NCBI GenBank assembly: GCA_014380255.1
Contig: JACMKG010000216.1
Location: forward strand, 1 to 8,583
Source of the DNA: Prolixibacteraceae bacterium
GTDB lineage: Bacteria > Bacteroidota > Bacteroidia > Bacteroidales > Prolixibacteraceae
DNA: 8,583 nt
Direction of reading: 5' to 3'
How positions within the stretch are numbered: position 1 is the first letter of the stretch; the number at the start of each line of letters is the position of its first letter. The notes beneath the pieces are model-generated. The model searched no databases, was not told where the DNA came from, and saw only the letters and a list, made by a program, of their open reading frames with translations. The translations under genes were made by a program, and so were the position numbers. Of this stretch, positions 7,629-8,583 are shown piece after piece.

Positions 7629-7831
7629 TCAAATTCCGATGGAGTAATCCACTCTCATCATCATCCCTTCATTCCAATTATCGGTACCAAGGAGAGCCTA
7701 AACATCAAGTAGTCGTAAAAAGAAAATCCAAAGCTTTCAAATTCCTGATTGTAAAAGTGCCGGTGCCATGCATTTTGCGTATGAATCCGAAATGTTGGGG
7801 TGTCTAGGATATAGTTTAACCTTTCAGACAT
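7629..7831 (-). pseudogene. Probable decayed gene fragment, unrecognised, with a frameshift near its 3' end
   Basis: On the minus strand an ATG at 7831-7829 opens a 56-codon frame ending at TGA (7663-7661). Its text (RLNYILDTPTFRIHTQNAWH, then FGFSFYDYLMFRLSLVPIIG) looks protein-like, rich in aromatic and amphipathic strand-like segments. Just before its stop, shifting frame as if one base had been lost gives NEGMMMRVDYSIGI and a TGA at 7631-7629, continuing the same strand-like style. This suggests the end of an outer-membrane-barrel-like gene broken by a deletion, with its 5' part missing where the repeats at 7837-7902 begin. I do not recognise the family. Alternatively it is a short real gene of 56 codons, or chance. 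No promoter is evident. Confidence 0.3.
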
Positions 7832-7836
7832 TGAGA

Positions 7837-7859
7837 AGTGATCAGTACCCAGTGATCAG
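7837..7859. repeat. Two direct copies of AGTGATCAG
   Basis: AGTGATCAG occurs at 7837-7845 and again at 7851-7859, with a 14-base period and a 5-base spacer (TACCC). Each copy contains the palindrome TGATCA. The pair lies in non-coding DNA right at the start of the decayed minus-strand fragment and may be the worn remains of a longer tandem repeat. No function is assigned. Confidence 0.5.
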
Positions 7860-7875
7860 GGTTTCAGTCCAGGCA

Positions 7876-7902
7876 ACTTTTACTTTTGACTTTCTACTTT
7901 TG
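7876..7902. repeat. Degenerate heptamer repeat (ACTTTTG-like)
   Basis: Four consecutive units are visible: ACTTTT (7876-7881), ACTTTTG (7882-7888), ACTTTCT (7889-7895) and ACTTTTG (7896-7902), a period of about seven bases. The strand is strongly pyrimidine-rich. It sits in the 649-base gene-poor gap and could be a slipped-strand microsatellite. No function is assigned. Confidence 0.5.
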
Positions 7903-7978
7903 CCTTGAAACATTTCCTTTCGGTTCCAGGCATCTTCTCAGTATTTCCGGTTGATCCCATTTTTCCTGTCATAATCCA

Positions 7979-8100
7979 ATTTGTAAATCAATTGTGAACA
8001 ATTTATAAATAGGCTGAGTATCGCTTGTAAATCAATAGATACGCAAGCAAAACACAATGTATTTACAAGTGATACACAAGTTATACACAAACTAGGATAA
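7979..8100. other. AT-rich segment with DnaA-box-like sites and inverted repeats (weak origin or regulatory candidate)
   Basis: A perfect match to the DnaA box TTATNCACA lies at 8081-8089 (TTATACACA). A one-mismatch copy (TGATACACA) lies at 8070-8078, exactly 11 bases upstream, which is about one helical turn. A one-mismatch copy on the other strand lies at 7993-8001. A 15-base inverted repeat with one mismatch has arms at 8018-8032 (GTATCGCTTGTAAAT) and 8061-8075. A second imperfect one pairs ATTTGTAAAT (7979-7988) with ATTTATAAAT (8001-8010). The sequence TTGTAAATCAAT occurs at 7981-7992 with a close copy at 8026-8037. The combination could be a replication origin element, a DnaA-titrating site or a DNA-binding-protein site. 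Genes on both sides point towards it, which is unusual for an origin. Confidence 0.3.
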
Positions 8101-8199
8101 GCTGGGGACAGGATGCTATCTGAAACATCCAATTAAAAAGCATCCGCTGCAAAGTGAGATACACTTTCTGTTCATTGGAATGCCTGAAAGCCATAGCCT

Positions 8200-8217
8200 G
8201 TTGGATTATTATCCAAC
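8200..8217 (-). terminator. Hairpin downstream of the YeeE/YedE-type gene, weak terminator candidate
   Basis: GTTGGAT (8200-8206) and ATCCAAC (8211-8217) form a perfect 7-bp stem with a 4-base loop. It lies 36 bases past the stop of the minus-strand transporter gene. No U-run follows in the minus-strand direction, so intrinsic termination is doubtful. A second small hairpin, AAAGTG/CACTTT at 8151-8167, lies further on, with a T-run on the minus strand at 8139-8135. Confidence 0.3.
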
Positions 8218-8253
8218 CGCTATTTAGCTTTTCCCTTTTCTTGTTTAGCGTGA

Positions 8254-8583
8254 TTAGTTTTTGCGGTAGAAATACTTTCCTGTAATCAGTAAGCCTGTAA
8301 AAACAAATGCTCCGAACATCAGACTGCTTGCTGCAACTTGCATTCCGCCTGAAATAACATGGCCACTGGTACATCCACTAGCCATTCGTGCACCAAGGAG
8401 CATGATGAATCCTCCAATAAAAGCCCAGAAAATGCGTTTGGTTTTTGATGTTCCCTGTGTCTTGGACCATCCTTTATGGATTAGGCGAAACTTGAACTCT
8501 CTACGGATTAATGAAATCACCAATCCTGATAAAGCAGCTCCGCCCAAAAAGATGAGTTCCCAGCTTCCCGGCTTTTCCAGGGA
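8254..8583 (-). CDS. YeeE/YedE-family (Sulf_transp) membrane transporter, C-terminal part (5' end outside window)
   Basis: On the minus strand the frame is open from the window edge to a TAA at 8256-8254, giving 109 residues of a protein whose start lies beyond 8583. The TTG at 8547 is not needed as a start because upstream codons (SLEKPGSWELIFLGG) are clearly coding. The key signature is GARMASGCTSGH, followed by a second glycine/serine-rich helix (VISGGMQVAASSLMFGAFVF). This is the hallmark of the YeeE/YedE (DUF395) family, whose cysteine-bearing motif lines the substrate path. Characterised members import thiosulfate. At least three hydrophobic segments are visible, and the end is basic (KYFYRKN). 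In many bacteria two short YeeE-type genes sit side by side. No partner lies downstream here, so one may lie beyond the right edge. The gene converges on the ccsBA transcript. Confidence 0.82.
   Translation of the reverse strand, partial: SLEKPGSWELIFLGGAALSGLVISLIRREFKFRLIHKGWSKTQGTSKTKRIFWAFIGGFIMLLGARMASGCTSGHVISGGMQVAASSLMFGAFVFTGLLITGKYFYRKN

Noticed and set aside
7938..8132. A 64-codon minus-strand frame in the AT-rich gap
   Set aside because: It runs across the repeated words and DnaA-box-like sites, has a composition dictated by those repeats and no plausible start context.
8081..8374. A 97-codon minus-strand frame overlapping the YeeE/YedE-type gene
   Set aside because: It overlaps the real gene in another frame, begins within its coding region and has no family features.

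Overview
The window looks like chromosomal DNA from a member of the Bacteroidota. The reasons are a DUF5777-like outer-membrane barrel end, a very long fused CcsB-CcsA haem lyase of the type common in that phylum, a moderate AT bias, and A-rich start-codon contexts with no clear Shine-Dalgarno sequences. No rRNA, tRNA, CRISPR array or intact insertion sequence is visible.

Layout: (1) positions 1-309 hold the 3' end of an outer-membrane beta-barrel gene, closed by a strong hairpin terminator (343-381). (2) Positions 420-4242 hold four plus-strand electron-transfer genes: a membrane-anchored heptahaem cytochrome c, an overlapping four-helix cytochrome b, a NapC/NirT-type seven-haem membrane cytochrome resembling Geobacter ImcH in architecture, and a small secreted tetrahaem cytochrome c554-like protein. 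A terminator follows at 4267-4308. (3) Positions 4388-7534 hold a 1048-residue CcsBA cytochrome c synthetase, closed by a 15-bp-stem terminator (7560-7604). (4) Positions 7605-8253 hold no intact gene. They contain a decayed minus-strand gene fragment, short direct repeats, an AT-rich segment with DnaA-box-like sites and a long inverted repeat, and small hairpins. (5) Positions 8254-8583 hold the 3' part of a minus-strand YeeE/YedE-type sulfur-compound transporter that runs off the right edge.

How the genes may work together (inference): the cytochrome b with its heptahaem partner, and separately the NapC/ImcH-like protein, would each oxidise menaquinol at the inner membrane and pass electrons to periplasmic haems. 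The tetrahaem protein would be a soluble shuttle. CcsBA would attach the 18 predicted c-haems of the locus, including one in an atypical CX3CH motif. No terminal reductase (NrfA, for example) and no recognisable outer-membrane cytochrome conduit lies in the window, so the final electron acceptor is unknown. The most interesting feature is the side-by-side pairing of a split CbcL-like module with an ImcH-like module.
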